Source: Faecalibacterium prausnitzii
GTDB taxonomy: Bacteria > Bacillota > Clostridia > Oscillospirales > Ruminococcaceae
Direction of reading: 5' to 3'
Length of the DNA stretch: 64,000 nucleotides
NCBI RefSeq assembly: GCF_003287495.1
Contig: NZ_PRLE01000002.1
Coordinates: forward strand, 372,001 to 436,000
Below, one piece after another: positions 34,175-42,419 of the stretch. The notes under the pieces are model-generated. The model was not told the DNA's origin, ran no database searches, and saw nothing but the letters and a program-made list of their open reading frames with translations. Made by a program: the position numbers and the translations under genes. How positions within the stretch are numbered: the stretch's first letter is position 1; every line of letters begins with the position of its first letter.

Positions 34175-35206
34175 ATGAAGAGAAGAAGATTCCTGTCGCT
34201 GATGGGCACGGCCGCATTGGCAAGCGGCCTGCTGCTGACCGGATGCGGCGGGGGAGAGGCTGCGGATGACCGCCGGATCATCCGCATTGGCCATGTGCAG
34301 TCGGCCAACCACCCCGACCACCTGGGCCTGACCGCGTTTGCGGATTTTATCAATGAGAAACTGGGGGACAAGTACCGCGTGGAGGTTTACCCCAGCGAGC
34401 TGCTGGGCAGCCAGACCGAAATGGTACAGCTGACCCAGACGGGCGCCATCGACTTTGTGGTGGCCTCCAACGCCATCATGGAGACGTTCAGCTCCCAGTA
34501 CCAGATCTTCAACCTGCCGTATCTGTTCTCCAGCGAGGAGGCTTACCACGCCGCCATGGAGGACAATGAGGTCACCGACCCGATCTTCCTGACCACCCAG
34601 AAAGCTGGTCTGGAGACCGTTACCTGGCTGGACGCGGGCACCCGCAACTTCTACACCGTCAAGACCCCCGTCAACCAGCCCTCTGACCTGAAAGGCCTCA
34701 AAATTCGCGTCCAGCAGTCTCCCACCAATGTGGAGATGATGCGTTTGCTGGGCGGTACCGCCACCCCCATGGGCTTTGGTGATGTGTACACCGCCCTGCA
34801 GGCCGGCATTCTGGACGGCGCGGAGAACAACGAGCTGGCCCTGACCGACAACGGCCACGGCGATATCTGCAAGTATTACTCCTACGACATGCACCAGATG
34901 GTCCCCGACCTGCTGGTGGCGAACTACGAGTTCCTCTCCAACCTCTCGCCCGACGAGCGGGCCATCTTTGAGGAGGGCTTCCAGCTCATCAATCAGGTGG
35001 AGCGGGATGCCTGGGCCGCTGCCGTGGAAGAGGCGAAGAACAAGGCTGAGAACGAGCAGCACGTCAACTTCCTCTACCCGGATACGGCTCCGTTCCAGGA
35101 GGCCATGGCACCCCTGCACACCTCGGTGCTGGCTGCCAACCCCGAGCTGCAGTCGATCTATGACCGCATTCAGGAATACAACGCCGAATACGCGTCCGCA
35201 AACTAA
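34175..35206 (+). CDS. TRAP transporter substrate-binding lipoprotein DctP
   Basis: The extracytoplasmic receptor of a TRAP transporter, 343 residues. It has a basic N-terminus and lipobox LLLTGC, with lipid Cys24. The DctP-family landmarks are GHVQSANHPDHLGLTAFADFINEK, the conserved carboxylate-binding Arg segment LKGLKIRVQQSP and the YTALQAGILDGAENN motif. The family binds organic acids (C4-dicarboxylates, uronates, sialic acid and others) and the ligand cannot be read here. The run dctP-dctQ-dctM is tight (12 and 3 bases). Confidence 0.93.
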   Translation: MKRRRFLSLMGTAALASGLLLTGCGGGEAADDRRIIRIGHVQSANHPDHLGLTAFADFINEKLGDKYRVEVYPSELLGSQTEMVQLTQTGAIDFVVASNAIMETFSSQYQIFNLPYLFSSEEAYHAAMEDNEVTDPIFLTTQKAGLETVTWLDAGTRNFYTVKTPVNQPSDLKGLKIRVQQSPTNVEMMRLLGGTATPMGFGDVYTALQAGILDGAENNELALTDNGHGDICKYYSYDMHQMVPDLLVANYEFLSNLSPDERAIFEEGFQLINQVERDAWAAAVEEAKNKAENEQHVNFLYPDTAPFQEAMAPLHTSVLAANPELQSIYDRIQEYNAEYASAN

Positions 35207-35218
35207 GGAGAGGCCAAT

Positions 35219-35773
35219 ATGGAAAAATTTCGTACCGCGCTGAACAAGGCGCTTGAGCTTCTGGCTGGCCTGAGCATGGCGGTCATGGTCATCCTGACCA
35301 CCTATCAGGTCATTGCCCGTTATATCTTCAACTCTCCCTCCACCTGGTCGGAGGAGCTGGTCGGCTATCTGTTTGGCTGGAGCACCCTGTTTGGTGCCAC
35401 CATCGTTTCCGGTGAGCGCGGCCACATGAATATCCCCATTCTGGTGGACCGGATGAACCCCGGGATGCGCAAGGCGTTCCACATCCTGTGGGAGGTCGTG
35501 GCGTTCCTCTTCTCCGCCACCATCCTCGTCTTCGGCGGCTTCCAGGTCTCCAAACTGGCCATGGGCCAGCAGACCTCCTCGCTGGGCGTGGCAGTCGGCG
35601 TATTCTACTGGGTCATGCCCATCTGCGGCGTGGTTATCCTGCTGTATTCCATCCTGAACATCATCGGCATTGCCAACGGCACCATCTCGCTGGAGGTCGC
35701 CGATGAGGCTTCCGAGGCCATCGCCAAGGTCGAGGCCGAGAAAGCCGCTGCAAACGAAAAGAAGGAGGGCTAA
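35219..35773 (+). CDS. TRAP transporter small permease DctQ
   Basis: The 184-residue small membrane subunit with four hydrophobic segments. It carries the family pattern TTYQVIARYIFNSPSTWSEELVGYLFGWSTLFGAT near the start and a charged C-terminal tail. It bridges the receptor and the large permease. ATG 35219 follows AAGGAG by 9 bases. Confidence 0.92.
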   Translation: MEKFRTALNKALELLAGLSMAVMVILTTYQVIARYIFNSPSTWSEELVGYLFGWSTLFGATIVSGERGHMNIPILVDRMNPGMRKAFHILWEVVAFLFSATILVFGGFQVSKLAMGQQTSSLGVAVGVFYWVMPICGVVILLYSILNIIGIANGTISLEVADEASEAIAKVEAEKAAANEKKEG

Positions 35774-35776
35774 ACC

Positions 35777-37078
35777 GTGGCAATTCAAGCATTGTTGGTC
35801 ATTCTGGCAGTCCTGCTGGTGCTGCTGTTCCTGGGCGTGCCCATCTCGTACGCCATCGCCGTTTCTTCTCTGACGGCCATCCTCTCGTCCATTGACCTGA
35901 ACGTTGCCGTGCTGACGGCTGCCCAGCGCACGTTCGTGGGCATGAGCAAGTTCAGCCTGACCGCTATTCCGTTCTTCATCCTGGCGGGCAACATCATGAA
36001 CCAGGGCGGCATCGCAAAGCGCCTGGTGGATTTCGTCATGTCCATCCTGGGCAAGCTGCCCGGCGCGCTGCTCATCACCAACATCGGCACCAACGCCCTG
36101 TTCGGTGCCATCTCCGGTTCCGCTTCCGCCGCCGCTGCTGCCGTTGGCTCCATGATCCGCGACGGTGCCGAGGAGCAGGGCTATGACCCGGCTGTCACCG
36201 CTGCTACCAATGCGGCCTCCTCCTGCTCCGGCCTGCTGATCCCTCCCTCTAACGCCCTGATCACTTACTCGCTGGCTTCCGGCGGTACCTCCGTGGCTGC
36301 CCTGTTCATGGCCGGTTATGTCCCCGGCATCATCTGGGCTCTGGCCTGCGCCGTGGTCGGTGTCATCCTGGCCAAGAAGCTGGGCTATAAGGGGACCCCC
36401 GGCAAGTTCGATTGGAAGAACCTCGGCGTCTGCACCCTGCGCGCTCTGCCCTCCCTCTCCCTGATCATCGTGGTCATCGGCGGCATCGTGGGCGGCGTCT
36501 TCTCCGCCACCGAGGGCTCTGCCATCGCCGTGGTCTATGCTCTCATCCTGGCATTCTGCTACCGCTCCATCAACCTCAAGAGCCTGTGGAAGATCATTGT
36601 GGACTCTGCCAAGATGTCCGGCATGGTTGTCTTCCTGGTTGGCGTGTCCAACATTCTGGGCTGGGTCATGGCGTTCCTGCAGATCCCCGATGCCGTGGCG
36701 GCTCTGCTGCTGGGCCTGACCAACAACAAGTACATCATCCTCCTGATCATGAACGTCATCCTGCTGGTGTCCGGCACTTTCATGGATGTTACCCCGGCGA
36801 TCCTGATCTTCACCCCGCTGTTCCTGCCCATCTGCCAGAGCTTTGGCATGAGCACCATCCACTTTGGTATGATCCTCGTGTACAACCTCTGCATCGGCAA
36901 CATCACGCCCCCTGTCGGCAACGCGCTGTTCGTCGGCATCAAGGTGGGCCGTACCAGCCTGGAAAAGATCCTGCCTTACATGCTCATGTACTATGTCGCC
37001 ATCATTGGCGGCCTGCTGCTGGTCACTTACATCCCGGCAGTGTCCATGGCCCTGCCCCAGCTGACGGGCCTGGTGTAA
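35777..37078 (+). CDS. TRAP transporter large permease DctM
   Basis: The 433-residue ion-coupled permease with about 11 to 12 hydrophobic segments. The DctM signatures include PFFILAGNIMNQGGIAKRLVDF and AAAAVGSMIRDGAEEQGYDPAVTAATNAASSCSGLLIPPSN (landmarks cut for length). The conserved NLCIGNITPPVGNALFVG lies near the end. The start is GTG 35777 after GAAGGAGGG. It closes the TRAP operon at the terminator 37115-37150. It belongs to the inner-membrane solute uptake system driven by an ion gradient. Confidence 0.95.
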   Translation: MAIQALLVILAVLLVLLFLGVPISYAIAVSSLTAILSSIDLNVAVLTAAQRTFVGMSKFSLTAIPFFILAGNIMNQGGIAKRLVDFVMSILGKLPGALLITNIGTNALFGAISGSASAAAAAVGSMIRDGAEEQGYDPAVTAATNAASSCSGLLIPPSNALITYSLASGGTSVAALFMAGYVPGIIWALACAVVGVILAKKLGYKGTPGKFDWKNLGVCTLRALPSLSLIIVVIGGIVGGVFSATEGSAIAVVYALILAFCYRSINLKSLWKIIVDSAKMSGMVVFLVGVSNILGWVMAFLQIPDAVAALLLGLTNNKYIILLIMNVILLVSGTFMDVTPAILIFTPLFLPICQSFGMSTIHFGMILVYNLCIGNITPPVGNALFVGIKVGRTSLEKILPYMLMYYVAIIGGLLLVTYIPAVSMALPQLTGLV

Positions 37079-37114
37079 TGAGCGCATAACGGAACCATCT
37101 ACTTTCTTCTCCTG

Positions 37115-37156
37115 AAAAGGCGGCACTTCTGCAATCGAGTGCTGCCTTTTCCTTTT
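37115..37156 (+). terminator. Terminator of the TRAP operon
   Basis: AAAAGGCGGCACT (37115-37127) pairs with AGTGCTGCCTTTT (37138-37150, one wobble), followed by CCTTTT. Confidence 0.88.
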
Positions 37157-37290
37157 GTGTGCCGGAAAAAATTTTTGCCTGCCGGCCCGGGAAGCTGCAA
37201 TTTTTCAGTATGATGAACCGTATTTAAGAAAAAGAAACCAATTTTCAGTTGAAAGAAATGCGGTCCATTGCGAATAAGGAGGCTGCCGAT

Positions 37291-38091
37291 ATGAAACTAG
37301 CTGCTGATTACCGTGCTCTTGCCCGGGATGCCCTGCGTGGAAGATGGAAAACAGCGGTGCTGGCCGGGTTGCTCGCCAGTGCGCTGGGTGCCAATATTGT
37401 AAACGCAACCGAGAACATTACATCCAACGCGAACCGTGCCAACCAGAATTCCAACATCACGCCCGGCGGTTCCCTTGAGTTGTTTTCACAGGCCAACGGC
37501 GGCAGGCTGCTGGCAGTGCTGGTGGTCTGCATCGTGGTCTGGACCCTCTTCACCCTCGTGGTGGGCGGTGCCGTGCGGCTGGGATATGCCCGGTTCAACT
37601 TGAATCTGGCGGACGGAAAAGCGGCCGCTGTTTCGGACCTGTTTTCCCAGAAAGGCCGCCTGTGGGATGGCTTCTGCCTGAAATTTTTGCAGGGGCTGTA
37701 TGTGGCACTGTGGTCATTGCTGCTGGTGATCCCCGGCATTGTAAAATCCTACAGCTATGCAATGGCTCCGTACATCATGGCGGAACACCCTGCCCTGACG
37801 GCCAACGAGGCCATTACGGAATCGCGGCGGATCATGGACGGCAACAAATGGCGTCTGTTCTGCCTGGATTTCAGCTTCATCGGCTGGGAACTGCTCTGTG
37901 TCCTCCCGATGCTGGCCGGGTTTTCGTGGGTCGTGGCAGCTTTCTCCGATGCAGCGGCCATGGGGGTCGCCCTGGTGACGCTGCTGGCAGTTCCGCTGAG
38001 CGCGGGCTTTTTTGTAGTGCGCCCCTATGAGGAAGCCGCATGGGCGGTTTTCTACCGGGATATCACAGCGGCCGAGGCAGAAACCGAATGA
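37291..38091 (+). CDS. DUF975 family integral membrane protein
   Basis: A 266-residue membrane protein of the DUF975 family, function unknown. The basic amphipathic start (YRALARDALRGRWKTAVLAGLLASALG), a LFTLVVGGAVRLGYARFNLNLADG segment and VIPGIVKSYSYAMAPYIMAEHP fit the family. About five to six membrane segments are seen. ATG 37291 is selected because TAAGGAGG lies upstream; the in-frame start at 37249 has none. It is 36 bases before the U32-like gene and probably co-transcribed. Confidence 0.8.
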   Translation: MKLAADYRALARDALRGRWKTAVLAGLLASALGANIVNATENITSNANRANQNSNITPGGSLELFSQANGGRLLAVLVVCIVVWTLFTLVVGGAVRLGYARFNLNLADGKAAAVSDLFSQKGRLWDGFCLKFLQGLYVALWSLLLVIPGIVKSYSYAMAPYIMAEHPALTANEAITESRRIMDGNKWRLFCLDFSFIGWELLCVLPMLAGFSWVVAAFSDAAAMGVALVTLLAVPLSAGFFVVRPYEEAAWAVFYRDITAAEAETE

Positions 38092-38127
38092 CCCGAACCG
38101 GAAAGCAAAAGGAGTACGAAAGACGGA

Positions 38128-39027
38128 ATGAGAAACACTGCGATCTATCATCTCCCGGGGCTGTTTGAGTTTTACGAGCTGTACCGCCGGTTCCTGCCGC
38201 TGTTCCGGACACACCGGGAGTATTTCTACGATTGGTGCGAGATCGGTTCCCTCTACGGTGCCCCGGAAAACTGCCTCTGGGGTGGGGGACGCTTTTCCTG
38301 TGGGGAGTGTGATCCCCAGGCGATGATGGCCCTGCTGCGGGAATACGGCATCTCGGCCCGGCTGACATTCAGCAACTCGCTGCTGCGGGAGGAGCATCTG
38401 GCGGACGAGCGCTGCAACGCGCTTTGCAGGCTGCTGGCAGAAAGCGGCGGCCCGCGGAACGGCGTCATCGTCCATTCCGACCTGCTGGCGGGCTACCTGA
38501 AAGAGCACTACCCGCAGCTTTATCTCGTCTCTTCCACCACCAAAGTCCTCACGGAGTTTGAAGCGTTCCGGCAGGAGACGGCCCGGGAGGATTTTGCCTA
38601 TGTGGTGCCGGATTTCCGGCTCAATAAGGCCTTTGCCCAGCTGGAAACGCTTGCCCGGGCGGAAAAAGACAAGGTGGAATTCCTCTGCAACGAATGCTGC
38701 TGGACGGGCTGCAGGGACCGCAGGCGCTGTTATGAGGTGGTCAGCCGCCAGAACCTTGGGGAAGACTGCCCGGATCACCGCTGTGCCGCGCCCGACGCGG
38801 CGCAGGGGTACCGCTTTTCCAAAGCCATGCGGAGCCCGGCGTTCATCGGGGTGGAGGAGATCAAGGAAACCTATCTGCCCATGGGCTTTTCCAATTTCAA
38901 GATCGAGGGGCGGGGCCTGGGCAGCGCGCTGGTGCTGGAATTTTTGCTCTACTATCTGGTCAAGCCGGAGCACCAGCTGGAAGTCCGGGAAGAAATTTAT
39001 CTCGACAACATGCTGGACTTGTTTTGA
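38128..39027 (+). CDS. Uncharacterised U32-like TIM-barrel protein with cysteine cluster
   Basis: A 299-residue cytoplasmic protein I cannot name with confidence. The run FSNSLLREEHLADERCN, NGVIVHSDLLAGYLKEHYP and LYLVSSTTKV alternates strands and helices as in a barrel. The cysteine cluster FLCNECCWTGCRDRRRCYE (about residues 187-205) and the FKIEGRGLG segment recall peptidase-U32-like iron-sulfur proteins (UbiU/RlhA relatives). In that group such cysteines bind a 4Fe-4S cluster; here this is inference. AAAGGAG lies 13 bases before the ATG. It follows the DUF975 gene closely. Confidence 0.6.
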   Translation: MRNTAIYHLPGLFEFYELYRRFLPLFRTHREYFYDWCEIGSLYGAPENCLWGGGRFSCGECDPQAMMALLREYGISARLTFSNSLLREEHLADERCNALCRLLAESGGPRNGVIVHSDLLAGYLKEHYPQLYLVSSTTKVLTEFEAFRQETAREDFAYVVPDFRLNKAFAQLETLARAEKDKVEFLCNECCWTGCRDRRRCYEVVSRQNLGEDCPDHRCAAPDAAQGYRFSKAMRSPAFIGVEEIKETYLPMGFSNFKIEGRGLGSALVLEFLLYYLVKPEHQLEVREEIYLDNMLDLF

Positions 39028-39043
39028 CCGCCTGCGTGCAGGG

Positions 39044-39072
39044 TTGAAGACTGGAGCCGGTTTGCGTATAAT
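39044..39072 (+). promoter_or_regulatory. Promoter of the nitroreductase gene
   Basis: TTGAAG (39044-39049) and perfect TATAAT (39067-39072) with 17-bp spacing. Confidence 0.85.
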
Positions 39073-39129
39073 GGATAGGAAACCGGGGACAGCTGTCCCC
39101 CAGATGAGAACATCAGGAGGGAAATCAAG

Positions 39130-39642
39130 ATGGAATTTACACAGGTCGTGGAAAACCGCTATTCCTGCAAAAACTTCAGTGGCCGTAAGGTGGAGGCGGA
39201 AAAGCTGCAGGTCATTCTGGAAGCAGGCCGGGTGGCCCCCACTGCGAAAAATTTACAGGAGCAGCGGGTCTATGTCGTCCAGTCCGAAGAGGGGCTGAAA
39301 AAGATCGACGCTGTAACGCCCTGCCGTTATGGCGCTCCCACCTGCCTGGTGGTGGCCTTTGATAAAAACCATGTGTTTACTTACCCCGGCGAGAAGCGGG
39401 ATTCCGGCGTGGAGGATGCTTCTATTGTAGCCACGCACATGATGCTGGCCGCCGCCAACGCAGGAGTGGACAGCTGCTGGCTGAACTTCTTTGACCCGGA
39501 CAAGGCAGCCAAAGAGCTGGGCCTGCCGGAAAATGAGGAAGTGCTGATGATCCTGGACCTGGGCTATGCAGCCGAGGGCGTTGGCCCACTGCCCAACCAC
39601 GCCTCCCGCAAGCCTCTGGAGGAAACGGTGGTCTACTGCTGA
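39130..39642 (+). CDS. Nitroreductase family flavoprotein
   Basis: A 170-residue FMN-dependent nitroreductase-fold protein. Visible are the family start VENRYSCKNFSGRKVEAEKL (FMN phosphate contact Arg/Ser region) and LEAGRVAPTAKNLQEQRVYVV. The ASIVATHMMLAAANAGVDSCWL segment and LDLGYAAEGVGP near the end follow. The short length fits the smaller group of NAD(P)H-dependent oxidoreductases. Substrate unknown. It is monocistronic, ending at the hairpin 39702-39740. Confidence 0.9.
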   Translation: MEFTQVVENRYSCKNFSGRKVEAEKLQVILEAGRVAPTAKNLQEQRVYVVQSEEGLKKIDAVTPCRYGAPTCLVVAFDKNHVFTYPGEKRDSGVEDASIVATHMMLAAANAGVDSCWLNFFDPDKAAKELGLPENEEVLMILDLGYAAEGVGPLPNHASRKPLEETVVYC

Positions 39643-39701
39643 GGAAGACTGCCCGGAACAAACCGACCGGTCTGATTTGAAATTCAGCATTTTGTATCTG
39701 G

Positions 39702-39749
39702 AATCACGGCCTTTATCGTGCTATGATAGAGGCCGTGATTTTTATTTTA
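39702..39749 (+). terminator. Terminator of the nitroreductase gene
   Basis: AATCACGGCCT (39702-39712) pairs perfectly with AGGCCGTGATT (39730-39740), followed by TTTATTTT. The next gene starts only 20 bases later. Confidence 0.82.
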
Positions 39750-39769
39750 AGATGAGGTGGAAAGAACCC

Positions 39770-40441
39770 ATGAACTCAAAATCTCTGCCGCTGTTCCGCG
39801 GCGAACTGGCACTGTGCATTGCCGTGCTGATGAACAGCTTTGGCGTGGTGCTGATGCTCTATTCCGGGGCGGGCATTTCGGCTATTTCCAGTGTGCCCTT
39901 TGCCTTTTCCGAGGTGTGGCCCGTGCTCACGCTGGGCACCTGGACCTACCTGTTCCAGGGGTGCCTGGTGCTCAGCCTGATGCTGCTGCGCAAAAAGTTT
40001 GTGCCCAGCTACCTGTTCAGCTTTGTGGTGGGCTTTGTATTCGGCAAGCTGCTGGATGTGCATGAGGCATGGATCAACGTCCTGCCCTACAACATTCCCA
40101 TGCGGGTGGTGTATTTTGTGGTGAGCTACTGCCTGATCAGCCTGGGCATTGCGCTCTCCAACCGCTGCAAGCTGCCTATCGTCCCCACGGACCTGTTTCC
40201 CCGGGAGCTGGCCGATATTACGGGCATTCCGTACCCCAAAATCAAAATTGGCTTCGATGTCATCTGTCTGGCAGTGACGGCAGGCCTGACGCTGGGTTTC
40301 CTCCACCATCTGGAGGGCCTTGGCATCGGCACCATTGCGGCGGCGTTTACCATGGGCAAGGCCATTGGCTTTGCGGGGGATGTGCTGGATAAGCACTTCC
40401 GCTTTGGAACGTACAAGACGCTGAAAAAAGAAAGCTGCTGA
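39770..40441 (+). CDS. YczE/YitT-like integral membrane protein
   Basis: A 223-residue membrane protein with about five hydrophobic segments, resembling the YczE/DUF6198 type. It has NSFGVVLMLYSGAGISAISSVPFA, FGKLLDVHEAWIN, ISLGIALSNRCKLPIVPTDLFPREL and a glycine-rich end GLGIGTIAAAFTMGKAIGFAGD. Function is unknown, although relatives are annotated as membrane proteins of unknown role. ATG 39770 follows GATGAGGTGG at a wide spacing; the upstream frame overlaps the nitroreductase gene. The stop overlaps the relic of another membrane protein. Confidence 0.8.
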   Translation: MNSKSLPLFRGELALCIAVLMNSFGVVLMLYSGAGISAISSVPFAFSEVWPVLTLGTWTYLFQGCLVLSLMLLRKKFVPSYLFSFVVGFVFGKLLDVHEAWINVLPYNIPMRVVYFVVSYCLISLGIALSNRCKLPIVPTDLFPRELADITGIPYPKIKIGFDVICLAVTAGLTLGFLHHLEGLGIGTIAAAFTMGKAIGFAGDVLDKHFRFGTYKTLKKESC

Positions 40442-40569
40442 TCCAGCCCAACGCCAGCCTGACGAAGATCGGTCTGGCGGCCCCCGTCTCCACGGCGGTG
40501 GGCGTGGTGCTGAACATCGGCTTCTTCCTCTATCTCAACAAGAAGCTCCAGAATAAACCGGAACAGTAA
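40436..40569 (+). pseudogene. 3' relic of a membrane transporter, possibly MATE family
   Basis: In the frame ending at TAA 40567-40569 the bases encode LIQPNASLTKIGLAAPVSTA followed by VGVVLNIGFFLYLNKKLQ. This looks like the last membrane segment and tail of a MATE-type efflux protein. There is no start or upstream body; the reading frame is replaced by the YczE-like gene. It is likely the scar of a deletion that fused the two loci. The family assignment is weak. Confidence 0.45.
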
Positions 40570-40580
40570 AATAAAAAGCA

Positions 40581-40621
40581 AAAAGTCAGGCTCTCCATTT
40601 TACCGGAGAGCCTGACTTTTT
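40581..40621. terminator. Bidirectional terminator between the YczE-like and lipoprotein genes
   Basis: A perfect 15-bp stem (40581-40595 with 40606-40620), A run on the left and T run on the right, so it can stop both the plus-strand and the convergent minus-strand transcript. Confidence 0.92.
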
Positions 40622-40677
40622 CTGTTACACAGGGGAATGCGGGATATCTTGAGGAGAAAAGAATCTTCTGGATAAAA

Positions 40678-41151
40678 TCAGGTCTTGGAAGTATCGATAG
40701 CCACCGAGATGGCGATGTAAGTCTGGCCGTCAACCGTCCGGACTACCACACCGACATCGCTCCATTTGTCCATATAGTGGCTGTTGATGCTGGTGTCGGT
40801 TTTGATAAGTTTTGCGAGGTCCGTATTTTTGTAATCACACTTGGCAATGAATGTGTAACCGAATTTGCCATTTTTTAAATCAGTATGGGATTTGAATGTA
40901 AAAGAAGAACTGAGCTGGCCCCATTTTCCACTGATGGCAGCACCCAGGTCCTGATTGGCTATTTTGCGGAGCTCGCTGCTGTTTTGCAATTTGGCGGAAT
41001 TGACGGGACGGTTCTGATTGATGGCGGCCATCACGGCAGTTTCCGCCTGTGCATCTGCGGAGGTAGAGCCACCGCCGCCGCAGGCTGTCAGCAGGGACAA
41101 GGCGAGAACGCCCACTAGAAGAAGAGCGGCCAGTTTTTTCAGGTGTTTCAT
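40678..41151 (-). CDS. Uncharacterised lipoprotein
   Basis: A 157-residue exported lipoprotein. A basic start, a hydrophobic core and the lipobox LLTAC are seen, with the lipid Cys at about residue 24 followed by GGGGSTS. The mature part begins with a repeat-poor segment (AVMAAINQNRPVNSAKLQNS) that slightly recalls the start of CAP/SCP-type secreted domains. It is too short for a whole domain, so I leave it unassigned. The gene is alone, with a good promoter and a shared terminator. Confidence 0.8.
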   Translation of the reverse strand: MKHLKKLAALLLVGVLALSLLTACGGGGSTSADAQAETAVMAAINQNRPVNSAKLQNSSELRKIANQDLGAAISGKWGQLSSSFTFKSHTDLKNGKFGYTFIAKCDYKNTDLAKLIKTDTSINSHYMDKWSDVGVVVRTVDGQTYIAISVAIDTSKT

Positions 41152-41247
41152 TGTAAATGCCTCCTGTTGTTTTCAGAATTTTTGTTGTCATTTTTGGGGT
41201 GCAGGAATGATCATCGGCACGTCCAGATCAGGTGCCGTTCTGGCTTT

Positions 41248-41277
41248 ATTGTATCGGACCGCATGGGATTCTGTCAA
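41248..41277 (-). promoter_or_regulatory. Promoter of the lipoprotein gene
   Basis: On the minus strand TTGACA and TACAAT with 18-bp spacing. Confidence 0.8.
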
Positions 41278-41400
41278 TTGCGAAATTGTATGAAAATCAA
41301 AAAGAAATTTCGTTAAAATCAATGAAGATACGATCATTCTATGAACAATTTGTGAAGAATAGACCGGGCTTCGCAAAGGATCTTTGCTTGGAATAAACGA

Positions 41401-41430
41401 GACCTCCGGCAATCTCGCCGGAGGTCTTTT
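41401..41430. terminator. Hairpin after the pyruvate-kinase-like operon
   Basis: A perfect 10-bp stem GACCTCCGGC/GCCGGAGGTC (41401-41410 with 41417-41426). On the minus strand it follows the pyruvate-kinase-like gene and runs into TCGTTTATT, a modest U tract; TTTT follows on the plus strand. The other bases between 41278 and 41447 hold nothing I recognise. Confidence 0.7.
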
Positions 41431-41447
41431 CATCGCATCATAAAAAT

Positions 41448-42398
41448 TTACAGCGCGGTCTGTGCGGTCTTGACAAGGTATTCCATGGCCTGCACGGGGT
41501 ACTGCCCGGCGGCGGTCTCGCCCGTCAGCATCAGGCTTGCGGCCCCGTCCAGTACGGCATTGTAGATGTCGCTGACCTCGGCGCGGGTGGGGACCGCCCG
41601 GGTCTGCATACTGTCCAGCATCTGGGTCACGACCATGAAAGGCACGCCCGCGGCCCGGCAGAGGGAGGCCAGCTGCTTCTGGCAGCGGGGCAGCTCCCAC
41701 AGGGGCATGGCGTTGCCCAGATCGCCCCGGGCGATAACGACCTGATCCACCAGCGGCAGAAACTCCGGCAAAGTACGGACACCGGCAAGGTTCTCAATTT
41801 TGGCAAAGATCTGGATCTGCCCGGCGTGGGCATCTTCCAGCGCGGCCCGCAGGGTGCGGATGTCTTCAGCGCTTCGCACAAAGGGGAGCATGACACCTGT
41901 GACACCGCAGTCGGCGGCGACGCGCAGGTTCTGCAGGTCTTCATCGGTCAGGGTAGGGGAGGAGACCTCCACGCCCGGCACCGCGATGCTCTTCCGGCTC
42001 TGGAGCAGACCGCCCCGCAGTACGGTGCAGTGGAGAGCAGTGTCCACAGCGTTCACCCGCAAAAGCAGCTTGCCGTCGTCCAGCAGCAGCTTCTGCCCCG
42101 GGGTTATGGCGTCCAAAAGGCAGGCCGGGCAGGGAATGCCGCCCGTACCCAGAAACACCTGCTGCCCCTCGGAGAGCGTCAGCGGGGACGCCAGCCGCCC
42201 GATGCGCAGCTCCGGGCCCTGTAAGTCGATCAGGAGGGTGCGGATGCCTGCTTTCTGGATGAGCTCCAGCCAGTCGGCGTGCTCGGCCAGTGAGCCGTGA
42301 GAAAGGTTCATCCGGAGGCCGGTCATTCCGGCGCGGACCATCTGCTGTAACGTGGAAAGCTCCGCACAGGCCGGGCCGATGGTTCCATAAAAATCCAT
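41448..42398 (-). CDS. Short pyruvate-kinase-like protein lacking the C-terminal domain
   Basis: A 316-residue protein covering only the barrel and B domains of pyruvate kinase, which normally has about 470 residues or more. Preserved are GTIGPAC and LRMNLSHG (usually RLNFSHG). The B domain includes LLLDDG. The catalytic Lys is in IFAKIEN, the metal ligand Glu/Asp in IARGDLG, and the TQMLDSM and PTRAEVSDIYNAVLDGAASLMLTGETAAG stretch is intact. The C-terminal effector domain is absent, with no sign of frameshift at the stop. Whether it is a working pyruvate kinase or a specialised relative is open. It is the last gene of a minus-strand run after the ThrE pair. Confidence 0.85.
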   Translation of the reverse strand: MDFYGTIGPACAELSTLQQMVRAGMTGLRMNLSHGSLAEHADWLELIQKAGIRTLLIDLQGPELRIGRLASPLTLSEGQQVFLGTGGIPCPACLLDAITPGQKLLLDDGKLLLRVNAVDTALHCTVLRGGLLQSRKSIAVPGVEVSSPTLTDEDLQNLRVAADCGVTGVMLPFVRSAEDIRTLRAALEDAHAGQIQIFAKIENLAGVRTLPEFLPLVDQVVIARGDLGNAMPLWELPRCQKQLASLCRAAGVPFMVVTQMLDSMQTRAVPTRAEVSDIYNAVLDGAASLMLTGETAAGQYPVQAMEYLVKTAQTAL

Positions 42399-42419
42399 AA
42401 TAATGCTCTTCTTTCTGTG

